The translations under genes and the position numbers were made by a program. The notes under the pieces are model-generated. The model was not told the DNA's origin, made no database searches, and saw nothing but the letters and a program-made list of their open reading frames with translations. From NCBI GenBank assembly GCA_020845495.1, contig JADLFM010000247.1, positions 1 to 64,000 of the forward strand: a DNA stretch of 64,000 nucleotides, given 5' to 3'. Origin of the DNA: Chloroflexota bacterium. Lineage in GTDB: Bacteria > Chloroflexota > UBA6077 > JACCZL01. Below are positions 15,250-22,826 of this stretch, piece after piece; position 1 is the stretch's first letter; every line of letters begins with the position of its first letter.

Positions 15250-16122
15250 ATGCACCGACTGTTCGGTGTCGCGTTGGCCCTGTCGCTGGTCGCCGCGTTC
15301 TTTCGGCCAGTGCTCGCGGCCGAGGTCGCCGACGCGCCAGTCAGCGCGCGGCCAGATATCCGCCCTTTCATGTCGGCACATTTTGGGCTCGCGGGTACCG
15401 TCAAGTTCGACGGGGTGACCGTCGACGTTCTGGGTGAGGGCGACCTGGCAGCACCAGATCGTCAGCAGGCCACCTTCAAGTTTGGCCCGTTTACGGCCGA
15501 AGTCATCATGGTCGACCAGACCGTCTACACCCGCACTCGATTCGAGCCGCGCTGGTCGCGCCAGTTTGCCGGGGAATCGATTGCCATCGGGCCGTTGAGC
15601 GCGTCGGAGGCGACGCGTCTGGGCGAGGACGCGCGGCTCGTCGGCACCGAAACCGTGAACGGCGTCCTGACCGAGCATTACACCTCATCGCTCGACCTGT
15701 CGCCGCTGCTCGAACCGGTCTTACCAAACGTGACCGACCGCGACGTGCGGGAGGCGCTGCATTCGCTGGAAGGTACGATCGATATCTGGGTCGGCGCGAG
15801 TGACCGGATGGTGCGCCAGGAGCGGCTCGTCTTGACGATCGACCTGCCGGCGATCGAGCCGAACGGCGACTCGACCACTGGCACGATCGATCTGACCCTC
15901 GGCTACTCGAAGCTCAACGAGCCGGTGACGATTTCCGCGCCCTCTCGTAACGACACGAGCCCGATCGTGACCCCGCATCCCAACGTCACTCAGGTTACTG
16001 GTCCGGCCGGTGTCCCGGTGCTGCCGGGCACCCGTCAGGCCGGAGCAACCGGCCCGAGCGGCGCAGTCCAGGCCCCTGCCCAGGCCCCCGTCCAGGCCCC
16101 AGCCCAGATCCCTCGCCGCTAG
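15250..16122 (+). CDS. Exported LolA/LppX-fold protein with Pro/Ala-rich tail
   Basis: 290 residues; ATG at 15250 preceded by GGGAGGAG. The N terminus (residues 1-23, ending VLAAEV) is a cleavable signal peptide without a lipobox cysteine. The central part follows the LppX/LprAFG or LolA-like half-barrel: repeated strands such as GTVKFDGVTVDVLGEG, FTAEVIMVDQTVYTR, LVGTETVNGVLTEHY and GTIDIWVGASDRMVRQERL. This fold carries lipids or senses the envelope. Residues after 240 are a low-complexity Pro/Gln/Ala tail. It is an isolated gene; the ligand is unknown. Confidence 0.72.
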   Translation: MHRLFGVALALSLVAAFFRPVLAAEVADAPVSARPDIRPFMSAHFGLAGTVKFDGVTVDVLGEGDLAAPDRQQATFKFGPFTAEVIMVDQTVYTRTRFEPRWSRQFAGESIAIGPLSASEATRLGEDARLVGTETVNGVLTEHYTSSLDLSPLLEPVLPNVTDRDVREALHSLEGTIDIWVGASDRMVRQERLVLTIDLPAIEPNGDSTTGTIDLTLGYSKLNEPVTISAPSRNDTSPIVTPHPNVTQVTGPAGVPVLPGTRQAGATGPSGAVQAPAQAPVQAPAQIPRR

Positions 16123-16392
16123 GCAGGTGAGGAGAGGTCTTCGACCGCTCTACTCGAAGGGGAAGACGGGTCGAACTTCTTGACACATGCCTGGATTCTG
16201 AGCAGATCAGGAAGATCGAGCATCCCCGGGATGTTCGGCCGGTCGCGGCTGGTGGTGGCCGTCAGGTATACTCGATCGAGTCTCCAGGGGCCTGGGTACA
16301 TGCTGCCCGAGGTTTTCCCTCGGGTACGAAGTGAACGTGAGTCGAGCGGCCGACACGCTAGTCGGGCCGCCATCGTCGGGAGGAGCCGCCCC

Positions 16393-16665
16393 GTGGCAAA
16401 TACGCGTTCCGCCGAGAAGATGATCCGCGTCGCCGAGCGCCGGCGCCTGCGGAATCGAGCGACCAAGTCGGCGGTCAAGACCCATCTTCGAAAGGCCGAG
16501 CGTGGTATCGTCGCCTCGGCGGATGACGCTCAGGCGCTCGTCGTGCAGGCCATCAGCGCGCTCGACAGGGCAGCCGCAAAGGGTGTGCTCCACAGTCGGA
16601 ACGCGGCACGCCGCAAGTCACGGCTCATGAAGAAGCTGAACCAGGCGGCAGCCACGACAGCCTGA
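16393..16665 (+). CDS. rpsT: 30S ribosomal protein S20
   Basis: 90 residues. The GTG at 16393 is chosen because GGAGGAG lies just upstream and the product begins ANTRSAEKMIR, a standard S20 N terminus. The basic three-helix pattern RRRLRNRATKSAVKTHLRKA and the C-terminal HSRNAARRKSRLMKKLN are diagnostic. S20 binds 16S rRNA early in small-subunit assembly. It is a single-gene unit closed by a strong hairpin. A TATACT hexamer at 16267-16272 may be the -10 element, although no good -35 is visible. Confidence 0.95.
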   Translation: MANTRSAEKMIRVAERRRLRNRATKSAVKTHLRKAERGIVASADDAQALVVQAISALDRAAAKGVLHSRNAARRKSRLMKKLNQAAATTA

Positions 16666-16709
16666 CTTGCACCAGTCAGGAGTTCGCGGCACTATCGTCG
16701 CGAGTGGAC

Positions 16710-16753
16710 GCAACAGCAGAGCCCGGCCAGTAGTGGCCGGGCTCTGCTGTTGC
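16710..16753 (+). terminator. Strong hairpin after rpsT
   Basis: A perfect 20-bp stem: GCAACAGCAGAGCCCGGCCA (16710-16729) pairs with 16734-16753 around a GTAG loop. There is no T run. It lies 45 bases after the rpsT stop and 33 bases before the end of the convergent yjbQ gene. Confidence 0.75.
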
Positions 16754-16786
16754 GTGTACGCGTCTAACGCCGGTGCGTTGGCCGTC

Positions 16787-17347
16787 TCAGACGGGCGCGG
16801 CGCTCCTCCGGCTGCCGTTACGATGCAGGTTTACCGGGGACGGTCGTTCGGGTAGCGCCAGCCCGAAGGTCTGGACGATTGCCTCGCGGGGCCGCCCGCG
16901 ATCGAGCTCCACCATGAAGATGCGTTGCCACTGGCCGAGCACCAGTCGCCCATCGCGAATCGGGATCGTCTGACTCGCCCCCAGCATGAGCTGAAGGCAG
17001 TGCGCGTGACCGTTCGGGCTCTCATCCGGCGTCATGTTGACGGTACGGACGGTGAAATCGTTGTGTCGGTACTGATGGCCGCGCGGCGCCATTCGTTCGA
17101 GGAAATCCGTCATGTCGTCGAGCAAGAGCGGCTCTAGCTCGTTGAGCGTGATCGCCGCCGTCGTGTGACGGGAGAAGACGACGGCCAGTCCGTCCGTAAC
17201 AGACGAACGAGCGACGATGTCCTCTACGCGCTCGGTCAGGTCGATGAATTCGGGCGCCGTGCTGGTGACCAGCGCGATCGATTCTGACCGGCAGGCAAAG
17301 CCCGCGCCGGGCTCGATCGCCGGCAAGGGGAACGGATTCAAGGCCAT
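16787..17347 (-). CDS. yjbQ: YjbQ family protein (UPF0047)
   Basis: 186 residues from the ATG at 17347, with AGGAG upstream. The YjbQ core is complete: FIDLTERVEDIV, VVFSRHTTAAITLNE, GHQYRHND (His cluster), NGHAHCLQLMLGASQTIPI and LGQWQRIFMVELDRGRPRE. The histidines and the Arg/Glu pair line the trimer active site of the family. Some members show weak thiamine-phosphate synthase activity, but the physiological role is unsettled. About 25 residues precede the usual start and the tail after residue 165 is non-conserved. It stands alone, convergent with rpsT. Confidence 0.92.
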   Translation of the reverse strand: MALNPFPLPAIEPGAGFACRSESIALVTSTAPEFIDLTERVEDIVARSSVTDGLAVVFSRHTTAAITLNELEPLLLDDMTDFLERMAPRGHQYRHNDFTVRTVNMTPDESPNGHAHCLQLMLGASQTIPIRDGRLVLGQWQRIFMVELDRGRPREAIVQTFGLALPERPSPVNLHRNGSRRSAAPV

Positions 17348-17673
17348 GACCAGGGAGCTCCTGAATGTCGTGGATCAGCGAGGAGAATAAGGGGGGCGAG
17401 CGCGCGGAGGGGACAATGCAGACGCGCTCGCAGTCTGGGGGCTGTCAAAATGACCAGGCAATCGTACCATACACGCACCGGGGCTGTCTGTCGTGAGACG
17501 GCCGCCCGGGTGAGCCGCCCGGGTGAGACGCCGGTGCAGCGGAGCGGCCTGGGCACACGGCCGTACGACGGATGGCGATAGGATACATGCGCTCGTAGAT
17601 GGCCCCCCCGACAGTCGCCGAATATAGAGAAAGGGGGCGGACCGCACTGGTCCACCCCCTGGAGCGAATCAGG
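17348..17673. other. Intergenic region between coxM and yjbQ
   Basis: 326 bases with no credible gene. It holds the terminator of the minus-strand coxSM unit (17632-17660) and a short direct duplication, GCCGCCCGGGTGA, near 17500-17530. A TTGACA-like string reads on the minus strand near 17446-17451 without a matching -10. Confidence 0.5.
17632..17660 (-). terminator. Intrinsic terminator of the coxSM transcript
   Basis: AGGGGGCGGACC (17632-17643) pairs with GGTCCACCCCCT (17649-17660) apart from one internal mismatch. Read on the minus strand it is followed by TTTCTCTATATT, a U-rich tail, and lies just after the coxM stop codon. Confidence 0.75.
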
Positions 17674-18537
17674 TCAACGACCGGCGCGTGCCAGCGCAGC
17701 CTCAACAGCGCGGCGGGTGAAGACGGACGCCAGATGCGCCCGATACTCCGCCGATGCGTGGATATCGTCGTTGCAGTCGATTCCGTCAGCGGCGTGCTGA
17801 GCGGCCCCGGCGATGGCGTCGGCGCCCTTGCCCTCGAGCGCCTGCTCGACAGCCGTCGCGCGGTACGCTTTCGGGCCGACGCCGGTCACGCCGATTCGTG
17901 CCCGCTCGATCGTCCCGTTCTGTCCCACCGTCACGACCGCCGCCACGCCGGTGAGCGCGTAGTGGGAGGCCGGGTGATCAAACTTCTGGTACGCGGTCCC
18001 GGTGCGGGCTGGCAGTGCCGGAAAGGTGATCGCCGTGACGATTTCGTCCTCGGCCAGTGCCGTGGTCAGGATGTCGATGAAGAAGTCATCGGCCGGGATC
18101 GTCCGCTCGCCCTTCGGGCCACGCACCACGACCGAGCCGCCCAGCGCGAGGAACGCGGCAGGCGGATCGCCGGCCGGGTCGGAGTGCGCGAGACTCCCCC
18201 CAAGGGTGCCGCGATTGCGGACCTGGAGATCGCCGACGAGGGAGGCTGCCTCCGCGAGGCACGGTAACGCCCGTCGAATCTCCGGGGACGACGCGACCTG
18301 AGCGTGCGTGACCATTGCACCGATGGTCACGCCGTTCGCATCGACCTTGATCTCATTGAGGCCAGGCACTTTGCGAAGGTCGATGATCTTGGCCGGCTGT
18401 GCGAGGCGCAGCTTCATGGCCGGTAGCAGACTGTGGCCGCCCGCCAGGATCTTCGCATCGCCGCCGCTCTCGGCCAGCAGCTTGATCGCCTCGTCGAGGC
18501 TCGTTGGCGCGACGTACTCGAACTGGGCTGGGTACAT
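17674..18537 (-). CDS. coxM: Molybdenum hydroxylase FAD-binding medium subunit (CoxM/XdhB type)
   Basis: 287 residues from the ATG at 18537, with AGAGAGG upstream. Family signatures are FEYVAPTSLDEAIKLLAE at the start, KILAGGHSLLPAMKLRLA (first FAD pyrophosphate loop), RNRGTLGGSLAHSDPAGDPP (second FAD loop) and the C-terminal CO_deh_flav_C domain. The subunit passes electrons from the iron-sulfur small subunit to FAD in CO dehydrogenase, xanthine dehydrogenase and related enzymes. coxS lies 27 bases upstream. The required large molybdopterin subunit is missing from the window; the gene is instead followed by a terminator and yjbQ. The true substrate of the holoenzyme is therefore unknown. Confidence 0.92.
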   Translation of the reverse strand: MYPAQFEYVAPTSLDEAIKLLAESGGDAKILAGGHSLLPAMKLRLAQPAKIIDLRKVPGLNEIKVDANGVTIGAMVTHAQVASSPEIRRALPCLAEAASLVGDLQVRNRGTLGGSLAHSDPAGDPPAAFLALGGSVVVRGPKGERTIPADDFFIDILTTALAEDEIVTAITFPALPARTGTAYQKFDHPASHYALTGVAAVVTVGQNGTIERARIGVTGVGPKAYRATAVEQALEGKGADAIAGAAQHAADGIDCNDDIHASAEYRAHLASVFTRRAVEAALARAGR

Positions 18538-18564
18538 CTTTACCTCTCTCCTCGATCCGCTCGC

Positions 18565-19062
18565 TCAGGACGCGCTGCCGGCGGTCTGCTGCGCGCCGGA
18601 TATTTCACGGGCGGCATACTGGATCGCCTTGACGATGTTCTGATAGCCGGTGCAGCGGCAGAGGTTGCCCTCGATGCCGTGACGGATCTCTTCCTCGGAC
18701 GGAGTCGGATTGTTCTTGAGCAGGTCGACGCTCGTCATGATCATGCCGGGCGTGCAGAACCCGCACTGGAGGCCGTGCTCCTCCCAGAAGCCCCGCTGGA
18801 TCGGGTGCAGTTCACCGCCTTGCGCGAGCCCTTCGATGGTCAGCAGGTCCGCCCCATCCGCCTGGACCGCGAGCAGGGTGCACGACTTGACGGCCATCCC
18901 GTTCATCAGGATCGTGCAGGCGCCGCACTGGCTCGTGTCGCAGCCAACGTGCGTGCCGGTCAGACCGAGCACGTCCCGCAGGTAGTGGACGAGCAGCAGT
19001 CGAGGCTCAACCTCGTTCTGGTAGCTCTTCCCGTTGACCGTGACGCTGACGGCAACGTTCAT
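18565..19062 (-). CDS. coxS: Molybdenum hydroxylase [2Fe-2S] small subunit (CoxS/XdhC-like type)
   Basis: 165 residues from the ATG at 19062, preceded by GGAGGAA. The plant-type ferredoxin domain carries [16 protein letters not shown] with a further Cys in SCTLL; the C-terminal helical domain carries [12 protein letters not shown] and [11 protein letters not shown]. All eight cluster ligands are present. It should relay electrons from the molybdenum site to FAD in the CoxM-type partner encoded next. The [12 protein letters not shown] tail is non-conserved. The upstream gene on this strand ends 172 bases away, so coxS may begin its own transcript. Confidence 0.95.
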   Translation of the reverse strand: MNVAVSVTVNGKSYQNEVEPRLLLVHYLRDVLGLTGTHVGCDTSQCGACTILMNGMAVKSCTLLAVQADGADLLTIEGLAQGGELHPIQRGFWEEHGLQCGFCTPGMIMTSVDLLKNNPTPSEEEIRHGIEGNLCRCTGYQNIVKAIQYAAREISGAQQTAGSAS

Positions 19063-19234
19063 CCGGTGTTCCTCCGCGTTGTAGTAGCGCCCGTCGGTTC
19101 GCGGCTCTGCCTGGGCGCGGGGTCGGTATGACGATGGCGTATCTGTGGGATGCTAGGTGGGGCCGACAAGAATGTCAACCTTGTTGCCCCGCAACTCGCC
19201 CCCCGCGGCGCTGAGGGCAGTGCGAAGTAGGGAG

Positions 19235-20281
19235 TCACTCCTCCGAGTCGTCAGCAGCGCCACGGCGCCCGGATTCGCTGTACGGTGGGAACCGATAGGC
19301 CATCTCCCGCCCGAGCTTGCCACCATAGCCAAGCCGCACGAGATCCTCGCGGGTCACAACCTCGCCCACGCAAAAGCGCGGTAGGACGAGGTCCAGGATC
19401 GTCTTCTGTGAGAACATCTCGCAGGACGATAGCCCAAACAGGGGTGTCGAGCCGACGTAGGCGACCCAGAACAGACTACCTGGGTGTACCGGCACGCCGT
19501 GCTTGATGATCCTGGCGTCGATCTCGCGCAACGCCCCGAAGAGCGGCTCGAGCGGATCGAGCGAACTTGCGCCAGCCGCCATGATCATGTCCGGCTTCGC
19601 CCCGAGCACGTCTTCGATGGCCGCGACGTACGGCTCACCGCGCTGGCTCTCGTGGACCGCGACGAGCTCCGAACCGAACCACGCCAGCTTCTTCTCCAGG
19701 GCGGCCTGGAAGCGGTCCCGGGCTCGCAAGTCGACGCGCTCCAGCACGATGGCGGCGACCCGCAACGGCTGGAACGGCAGCACGCGCAGGGGAGGACGCT
19801 CGCGGCAGATCGCCTCGACGGCGTCGATGGTCGCACGCGGCATCGCGAACGGCGTGACCTTGGCGCCGGCCAGTTCGTCACCAGCGTTGACGGGCTGGTT
19901 GTTGAAGCGGGTCAGGACGGAGATGCCGTCGTAGTCATTCACGTCAAACAAGACGTCGACGTCGACCCGTAGGAGGCCCCGGTACTGCGCCAGCAGGGTG
20001 TACTGACTCTCTGACGGTCCGCGCAGGTCGATGCCTGGTCCCGCGACGGCCCGCGCCAGGCGCGCGCCGGCCTCGTTCTCGTGAAGCTCGGCCGGGCCGA
20101 CCCCGACGAGATGCAACTGGCGCTCGCCGAGCAATCGAAGCTCGTCGACGTACTCCCGCTCGATGAAGTCGCCTTTCCTCAAGACGAACTTCGTGCCGGC
20201 AGCATTGCGGACGGCGTGTGCAACCACCAGGCCGATGTGCCGCTCGCCGATATCGCTGGCAGCGACGCTGAGCGTTTCCAT
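19235..20281 (-). CDS. Molybdopterin-binding protein of a molybdenum hydroxylase locus
   Basis: 348 residues; the ATG overlaps the stop of the upstream gene (TGATG) and GGAGG precedes it. The C-terminal half has the MoaB/MoeA-like molybdopterin-binding pattern: LRVAAIVLER, DMIMAAGASSLDPLEPLFG, VPVHPGSLFWVAYVGSTPLF and a small-residue-rich loop SSCEM. The N-terminal half starts LSVAASDIGERHIGLVVAHA and is a domain seen in proteins encoded beside xanthine/CO dehydrogenase clusters. It probably binds or delivers molybdopterin or its cytidine form to the apoenzyme. That role is inferred from fold and from the cytidylyltransferase-like upstream gene. Confidence 0.72.
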   Translation of the reverse strand: METLSVAASDIGERHIGLVVAHAVRNAAGTKFVLRKGDFIEREYVDELRLLGERQLHLVGVGPAELHENEAGARLARAVAGPGIDLRGPSESQYTLLAQYRGLLRVDVDVLFDVNDYDGISVLTRFNNQPVNAGDELAGAKVTPFAMPRATIDAVEAICRERPPLRVLPFQPLRVAAIVLERVDLRARDRFQAALEKKLAWFGSELVAVHESQRGEPYVAAIEDVLGAKPDMIMAAGASSLDPLEPLFGALREIDARIIKHGVPVHPGSLFWVAYVGSTPLFGLSSCEMFSQKTILDLVLPRFCVGEVVTREDLVRLGYGGKLGREMAYRFPPYSESGRRGAADDSEE

Positions 20282-21447
20282 CAGGATGCCTCCACCTCCG
20301 GCCGGAGCCGCAGCCAGTCGGCCACGATCCGGTCATCATGATCGAACGCCATCTCCGGCAGCCGATCCGGTGGAAAGGCGGCAAGCTCCAGCACCTCCGG
20401 CCCCGGTGTGGGCGTTCCATGCCGCACCGTGGCGGCGTAGGCGAGCAAAATGACCGGCTTGCCGCGCGTCGAGTACGCGCCGACGAGCGTCGACACCTCG
20501 ACGTCCAGCCCGGTCTCCTCGAAGACCTCGCGGCGGGCCGCCTCCTCGAGCACCTCGCCGCGGTCGACGTAGCCGGAGGGGAAGCTCCACCGGCCACGCC
20601 CCGGATCGATAGCGCGCCGTCCGAGCAGCAGTCCGCCGTCCCACGAGATCAGGGTAGCGACGGCGACTTTCGGATCAGCCCAGACAATCGTGCCGCATGC
20701 CGAGCAGGCCGGCCGTCGTCGCTCACCCTCTACAGGGCGCTCGGCCAGCACGCCCCCACAGCGGCTACAGAACCGCTCTGCCGGGTCACTGTGGCCATGC
20801 TCGACGCGCGGCGTATCGTGTACGCCTGTGTGGATCGCGTTGTCACCTGCATCCGGGCGGGCACGAAGGGTGTCATACGCTTCCGGTGTGTCGACGTCGA
20901 TGGTGCAACGGTCGTCGTCCAGCTCAACCCAGGCGATCTCACTCGCGTGGCCGCGCAGGACCGAACGACCCCCCTGGTCACCCGACTGTTCCAGCAGTTC
21001 CGGAAAGAGGCAGCGGTCCCACAGGACCGGGTTGCCAGGCTGTCCATTGAAGCGTGGGCGCACGATTGGCGCGCCGGTCGCTCGGTATCGTTCGACGAGC
21101 GCGTCCACCAGCGCGCCATCCACGAGCGGCTGGTCGGCTAGCAGGACGATCGCTGCGTCGACCTCCGGGCCAAGCGCTGTCAGACCGGCCCGCAGCGACG
21201 TGCTCATCCCCTCGGCGTGCCGAGGGTTGAACGCGACGTGGACCGGCAGCCCTCGAATCTCCTCCTCGACCTCCGCTCGGTACGCGCCGGTCACGAGGAC
21301 GACCGGCCGAGCGCCCGAACCGAGCGCGGCGTCGGCTGCTCGCCGCACCAGCGTGCGCCCGTCGAAGGGGAGCAACAACTTTGGCCGGCCCATCCGACTG
21401 GACGAGCCGGCCGCCAGAATCACGGCCCCGACCCGGCCGTCAGGCAC
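20281..21447 (-). CDS. Fusion: MobA/MocA-like nucleotidyltransferase + zinc-ribbon NUDIX hydrolase
   Basis: 388 residues from a GTG start at 21447. Residues 8-200 are an NTP-transferase of the MobA/MocA type: VILAAGSSSRMGRPKLLLPF (nucleotide loop), LLADQPLVD (metal-binding Asp) and GQPGNPVLWDR. Residues 224-250 form a zinc ribbon (FCSRCGG ... CSACG). Residues 255-385 are a NUDIX domain whose box runs GEVLEEAARREVFEETGLDV. MocA makes the cytidine form of molybdopterin used by CoxL-type hydroxylases. The attached NUDIX domain could hydrolyse a pyrophosphate-containing nucleotide or cofactor. The fusion is continuous, without internal stop or credible restart. It overlaps xdhC upstream by 8 bases and the molybdopterin-binding gene downstream by one. 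Confidence 0.85.
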   Translation of the reverse strand: MPDGRVGAVILAAGSSSRMGRPKLLLPFDGRTLVRRAADAALGSGARPVVLVTGAYRAEVEEEIRGLPVHVAFNPRHAEGMSTSLRAGLTALGPEVDAAIVLLADQPLVDGALVDALVERYRATGAPIVRPRFNGQPGNPVLWDRCLFPELLEQSGDQGGRSVLRGHASEIAWVELDDDRCTIDVDTPEAYDTLRARPDAGDNAIHTGVHDTPRVEHGHSDPAERFCSRCGGVLAERPVEGERRRPACSACGTIVWADPKVAVATLISWDGGLLLGRRAIDPGRGRWSFPSGYVDRGEVLEEAARREVFEETGLDVEVSTLVGAYSTRGKPVILLAYAATVRHGTPTPGPEVLELAAFPPDRLPEMAFDHDDRIVADWLRLRPEVEAS

Positions 21448-22219
21448 GCGCCGCCGCCTCGGCCTTCGGGCGGCCGGGCGATGCGGACGTCGCCACGCCG
21501 TTCTTGGCGGCGATCATCTCGGCCAGGATTGCCAGCGCGATCTCCTCGGGGTTACGGGCGTCGATGTTCAAGCCAATCGGCGCGTGAATCCGCCCGATCT
21601 GCTCGTCAGTAAGCCCGGCCTCGCGCAGCCGCTCGACGCGCTTCGCGTGGGTTCTGCGGCTCCCAATCGCCCCGATGTAGCGGACGTGGTACTGCAAGGC
21701 ATGAATCAGCGCGGGGTCGTCGAGTTTCGGATCGTGACTCAGCACGACCACATAGGTCGACAGGTCGAGGCGCGCGTTCGCGAGGTACTCGTCGGCGTAG
21801 GCTACGACGATCTCGTCCGCGATCGGGAAGCGGTCACGATTGGCGAACTGCCCCCGCGCGTCGACGACCGTCACCCGGAACTCGAGGATCTTCGCCAATT
21901 TAGCCAGTGGCACCGCGATGTGGACCCCGCCGAAGATCAGCAAGCGGTCCGGTGCAGCGTAGACGTCGTAGAACACGGCCGTCTCGCCGCCGTCGCCGGG
22001 ATACTCCCGAGTCTTCGACGTGCCTCGTAGCAACTGGTCGATGCCGTCGTCGGCTGCCCGGCGGTCGAGATCGGGGTCGCCGAGGCTACCCGCGGTGGTC
22101 CGGTCCGGGAAGATCAACATCCGCGCACCGGCGCCTCGCGGTGAACTGATGATAGTCGCGGCGACGACCGCTGCTTCGGCGTCGACCCGACGCCGGACTT
22201 CGGCCAGCAAGTTCGTCAT
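21440..22219 (-). CDS. xdhC: XdhC/CoxF-family molybdenum hydroxylase maturation factor
   Basis: 259 residues. The ATG at 22219 overlaps the previous stop by four bases (ATGA). The N-terminal segment contains SSPRGAGARMLIF, a variant of the XdhC signature. The C-terminal Rossmann domain contains LLIFGGVHIAVPLAKLAKIL, VTVVDARGQFANRDRFP and YIGAIGSRRTHAKRVERL. XdhC proteins bind molybdenum cofactor, take part in its sulfuration and insert it into xanthine/CO dehydrogenases. It is co-transcribed with a second short XdhC-type protein and the cytidylyltransferase-NUDIX fusion. The Ala/Lys-rich tail after residue 243 is non-conserved. Confidence 0.9.
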   Translation of the reverse strand: MTNLLAEVRRRVDAEAAVVAATIISSPRGAGARMLIFPDRTTAGSLGDPDLDRRAADDGIDQLLRGTSKTREYPGDGGETAVFYDVYAAPDRLLIFGGVHIAVPLAKLAKILEFRVTVVDARGQFANRDRFPIADEIVVAYADEYLANARLDLSTYVVVLSHDPKLDDPALIHALQYHVRYIGAIGSRRTHAKRVERLREAGLTDEQIGRIHAPIGLNIDARNPEEIALAILAEMIAAKNGVATSASPGRPKAEAAARA

Positions 22220-22536
22220 TGCAGCCGTCCAATCGGCTCAATGAAGACGTCGATGACGCCGCCGCACGCCAGCCCGACCTCGAACGCCTGCTCGTCGCTA
22301 ATCCCGTAATGAACGAGGCGTGGCTCGTTCGCCTCCAGGACCTCATGGCAGTGCAGCACGACGTCCGCCTCGACGCAGCCGCCGCTCACCGAGCCGGTCA
22401 TCTCGCCGCTTTCCGAGACGGCCATCTTCGCGCCTTCTCGACGCGGCGCCGACCCGTATGCCCGCACCACCGTCGCCAGCGCGACGCGCTCGCCCTGCTT
22501 CTGCCAGCGGTCGACGTCGCTAAGAATCTCCTGCAT
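22216..22536 (-). CDS. Short XdhC/CoxI domain protein
   Basis: 106 residues starting at the ATG at 22536 behind GGGGAGG. It consists of one XdhC_CoxI N-terminal domain: LATVVRAYGSAPRREGAKM, GSVSGGCVEADV and FEVGLACGGVIDVFIEP. The conserved Gly-Gly-Cys and Cys-Gly-Gly loops are present. In canonical cox clusters CoxF and CoxI are related maturation factors; here a domain-only version precedes the longer XdhC protein. It is the first gene of the transcript running toward 19235. Confidence 0.88.
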   Translation of the reverse strand: MQEILSDVDRWQKQGERVALATVVRAYGSAPRREGAKMAVSESGEMTGSVSGGCVEADVVLHCHEVLEANEPRLVHYGISDEQAFEVGLACGGVIDVFIEPIGRLQ

Positions 22537-22767
22537 GGGGCGCCTCCCCTCGGCAACAACTCTCCTTGAATGCTAGCCCGAATCGCCGGGTCGCCGCCGA
22601 AAGGGCCGAGGCTTCCCGCGCCTCCAACCCTTTGTCACCCCCTCACCCTCACGCTTACCCCCTCTCGGGTACGGGAAGGGTCCGAGGTCGGGTGGCGGTG
22701 TGCCAGCCGCCACACCGCCGGCCCCGGGGTACGGGCGGGGCCTGAGGAAGTTCCCTGGAGAAAACAT

Positions 22768-22798
22768 CGGGCCGACGCCAAAAGCTTGCGTCGGCCCG
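22768..22798 (-). terminator. Intrinsic terminator of the coxD-coxE transcript
   Basis: CGGGCCGACGC (22768-22778) pairs perfectly with GCGTCGGCCCG (22788-22798). Read on the minus strand, ATGTTTTCTCC follows the stem. It lies 28 bases beyond the coxE stop codon. Confidence 0.8.
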
Positions 22799-22826
22799 CG
22801 AAACGGCTGGCAATTGTTCGAGTGCG

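Noticed and set aside
20690..22030. 446-codon plus-strand frame antisense to the cofactor genes
   Set aside because: The minus-strand products have clear nucleotidyltransferase, NUDIX and XdhC motifs; this frame is Ser/Arg/Pro-rich noise.
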